6,105 nucleotides of DNA, from contig JAHFOP010000055.1 of assembly GCA_023261605.1 (NCBI GenBank), positions 1 to 6,105 of the forward strand. Direction: 5' to 3'. The DNA comes from Candidatus Moraniibacteriota bacterium (GTDB taxonomy: Bacteria; Patescibacteriota; Minisyncoccia; Moranbacterales; UBA2206). Both the position numbers and the translations under genes were made by a program. Position 1 is the first letter of the stretch. Every line of letters starts with the position of its first letter. This document shows, in pieces, positions 4,512 to 6,105 of the stretch. The notes under the pieces are model-generated. The model ran no database searches and was not told where the DNA came from. It was given only the letters and a program-made list of their open reading frames with translations.

Positions 4512-6064
4512 ATTATTTCATCTTTCATTTGCACTATAGCTAGCCATACCCATAAGAATCCCAAAAATATGCCAGCGTTGAATAAATTGAAAATAACAAG
4601 TCCAAACCAGGAGATTATTATAAAGAGGTTGAAGGTTTTTGACAACCGATTAGTTGCGTAGAAATAATTTTTGACGGAGGTGAACAGGATATGACTCAGA
4701 AGAAAAATTAGTGCGAGAAAGCCTAGTATACCCGCACCAAGGTATGTTTCTAGGAATATATTAGAAGAATTGAGCGCTGTGCCTCGACCGTCGCGCCCCA
4801 GAAGTGGCCCAATACTCCCCCAACCAATGCCGGTCAGCGGATGATTTTTGATTTCGACCCAAGATTTTTGGTAGATTTGCGCCCTGACGTTCATGTTTGG
4901 ATCAGGCCGATTAACTTCCGTTACAAATCTTCCTGCCTCTTTTTCTCGATCGATATCCTCCAAATTGATGTGGTGACAATTATACTTTTCCAGCTCAGCT
5001 ATTTCCTTTATGCTTTTCGGCAGATTATCATCTTTATCGCAACTCACGGTAATTTTTTGCAAACCTGTTCCGGTCGATTGAACACGGTTGAGTAATTGAA
5101 AATTGGTCAAATGGAAAATATACACGATAGCAATACTTAACACAAGAACTACAAATATTTTTATTTTCAGATAAACAGTTTCTTTTAGTCGCCAGTTCTT
5201 AAATCTAAGGTCTGTGAAAAATATCCAAATAAAAATCAACCAGGCAACCAACGCCGCCAACCAAGCACTTCGCGAAACAGTGAGAATGAGCAAGATGTAA
5301 GACAGTGCAAGGAAAAAATATATGCCTAACTCCGTCATCCTATCGCTCCATTCAGAATGAGGATAATATAAGAGTGCGTAAAAAATAGCCACTATTAAGA
5401 CCATAAACGCGCCCAGCCAATCCGCCTCCGTGAATGTCGCGTTCGGCCGTCCCAACATCACTTCAAAAGATTGTCTACTGTGCAAATATATAATATTTTG
5501 CCACAGGCCATACAACATCACGACCAGCGCCGAACTCAAAAAAAACGGAACTGTTTTTTTAGCATCGTCGATATTTTGAATATAGTTTCTGACTAGGAAA
5601 TATAGCATGACAAATGTGATGAAAATTATTTCCAGTTTCAAACTGGTCATTTTGTCCGGTGAAAAAATTGCGCCCAAAAGTCCGCCCATGGCCATCAGTA
5701 TCACGGCGTAGTCTGGAATTTTCAATTTCGCCAGTTTGAAATTCAAACGCCCACTTGCCAGTCGTGCCAAAACTGCCACCACCAGAATTGCCCCAATAAA
5801 TTGATATGGTCTAATAGCGATGCCCAGACTCAATGGCGCCAAATTAACATTTTCTAATGGCACCGTTCCACAAAAAAACAAAAACGCCCAACTTGGCCGC
5901 CAGAGCGCAAAAGCCAAAGCTAGAATAGTGAAAAAAACAAAATCTCCCAGCTGTAGCGGGATAACTTTCAGATTATTAAGAATAATCAAGAAGAAAACCA
6001 AGAAAACATTCACCAAGAGTAAATATGTCTTAGGCTTATTGAATTTTTCTAGCCAACTAATCAT
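4508..6064 (-). CDS. O-antigen polymerase/ligase-like membrane protein (Wzy/WaaL superfamily, Wzy_C domain)
   Basis: Proteins of this superfamily join lipid-linked glycan units outside the cytoplasmic membrane, either polymerising repeats (Wzy) or ligating polymer to an acceptor (WaaL type). The 518 residues show about 12-14 hydrophobic segments, for example 13-30, 38-55, 85-103, 118-134, 145-158, 172-192, 217-233, 246-263, 266-284, 302-319, 437-463, 477-495 and 497-512. Family-like motifs are GRPNATFTEADWLGAF (205-220), LTVSRSAWLAAL (261-272) with Arg265, and the region QKSWVEIKNHPLTGIGWG (399-416) followed by NSSNIFLETYLGAGILGFL. A loop of about 115 residues (320-436) holds Cys342 and Cys363. 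The His-Asn pair seen at the WaaL active site is Ser434-Asn435 here. The start is ATG at 6064 with no Shine-Dalgarno; the frame may overlap an upstream gene tail by 8 nt. Its TGA overlaps the glycosyltransferase ATG. Polymerase versus ligase cannot be settled; with LCP downstream I favour polymerase. Confidence 0.88.
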   Translation of the reverse strand: MISWLEKFNKPKTYLLLVNVFLVFFLIILNNLKVIPLQLGDFVFFTILALAFALWRPSWAFLFFCGTVPLENVNLAPLSLGIAIRPYQFIGAILVVAVLARLASGRLNFKLAKLKIPDYAVILMAMGGLLGAIFSPDKMTSLKLEIIFITFVMLYFLVRNYIQNIDDAKKTVPFFLSSALVVMLYGLWQNIIYLHSRQSFEVMLGRPNATFTEADWLGAFMVLIVAIFYALLYYPHSEWSDRMTELGIYFFLALSYILLILTVSRSAWLAALVAWLIFIWIFFTDLRFKNWRLKETVYLKIKIFVVLVLSIAIVYIFHLTNFQLLNRVQSTGTGLQKITVSCDKDDNLPKSIKEIAELEKYNCHHINLEDIDREKEAGRFVTEVNRPDPNMNVRAQIYQKSWVEIKNHPLTGIGWGSIGPLLGRDGRGTALNSSNIFLETYLGAGILGFLALIFLLSHILFTSVKNYFYATNRLSKTFNLFIIISWFGLVIFNLFNAGIFLGFLWVWLAIVQMKDEII

Positions 6065-6105
6065 TATAATTTATCTGTTTGGATATCTCGATTATTTTTT
6101 CACAA
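6057..6105 (-). CDS. possible C-terminal tail of an upstream gene (partial)
   Basis: Of the three minus-strand frames entering at the window edge, two stop within 12 bases. The third stays open for 15 codons, reads CEKIIEISKQINYND and ends with TAG at 6059-6057, inside the start of the Wzy-like gene (8-nt overlap). The helical, Lys/Ile-rich ending resembles the last helix of GT4 glycosyltransferases, and an overlapping gene would fit the tight packing here. Fifteen open codons can also occur by chance, so this is a weak call with no reliable product. Confidence 0.4.
   Translation of the reverse strand, partial: CEKIIEISKQINYND

Noticed and set aside
4054..4539. Plus-strand open frame of 161 codons opposite the glycosyltransferase gene
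   Set aside because: It lies antisense to a gene with intact GT4 motifs, has no family features and no ribosome site, and is best explained as a shadow of the real frame.
6063..6091. TATAAT (6068-6063) as a promoter for the Wzy-like gene
   Set aside because: The hexamer overlaps the ATG, so transcription would start inside the coding region; the -35 at 17 nt spacing (TCGAGA) is poor.
1..6105. Mobile element, CRISPR array, defence or toxin-antitoxin system
   Set aside because: No transposase, integrase, regular spaced repeats, tRNA-like attachment site or toxin/antitoxin-like small genes are visible; base composition looks uniform and the gene content is envelope plus housekeeping.

Overview
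The window reads as chromosomal DNA from a bacterium of the Patescibacteria/CPR type, probably parcubacterial or a neighbouring lineage. This is an inference from family resemblance: the start of CTP synthase has the P-loop variant GGVMSGVGKG, the LCP protein has a C-terminal extension I associate with that group, the DNA is AT-rich, intergenic gaps are short and clear Shine-Dalgarno sites are scarce. TGA serves as a normal stop, so the UGA-glycine code of Gracilibacteria/SR1 does not apply. All genes lie on the minus strand, so transcription runs from high to low coordinates.

In transcription order the window holds: a possible tail of an unidentified upstream gene (6105-6057); a multi-membrane-spanning O-antigen polymerase/ligase-like protein (6064-4508); a GT4 glycosyltransferase overlapping it by ATGA (4511-3354); a short gap with the best promoter of the window (about 3357-3330); an LCP family envelope phosphotransferase (3239-2031); a membrane-anchored S41 C-terminal-processing peptidase (2021-726); ribosomal protein bL9, rplI (699-259); an intrinsic terminator (225-201); a putative promoter (166-138); and the first 41 codons of CTP synthase, pyrG (124 to the window edge). 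The only gene-free stretches are 125-258 (terminator plus promoter) and 3240-3353 (promoter plus leader). No gap reaches 300 bases.

Functionally the right half is an envelope-glycan module. The GT4 enzyme would add a sugar to a lipid-linked glycan, the Wzy-like protein would polymerise or ligate it outside the membrane, and the LCP protein would move the finished polymer onto a cell-wall acceptor. The S41 peptidase is a plausible envelope protein-processing partner. This module runs directly into a housekeeping gene (rplI), and the terminator then separates pyrG as its own unit.

I see no mobile element, CRISPR array, tRNA, rRNA or toxin-antitoxin system, and no clearly new biological system. 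The items most worth a second look are a perfect 24-bp palindrome inside the glycosyltransferase gene, a regulatory-looking gap before the LCP gene (promoter overlapping a dyad and the preceding stop codon, plus an 11-bp-phased direct repeat), a cysteine-bearing insert in the LCP domain, and a likely near-leaderless pyrG.
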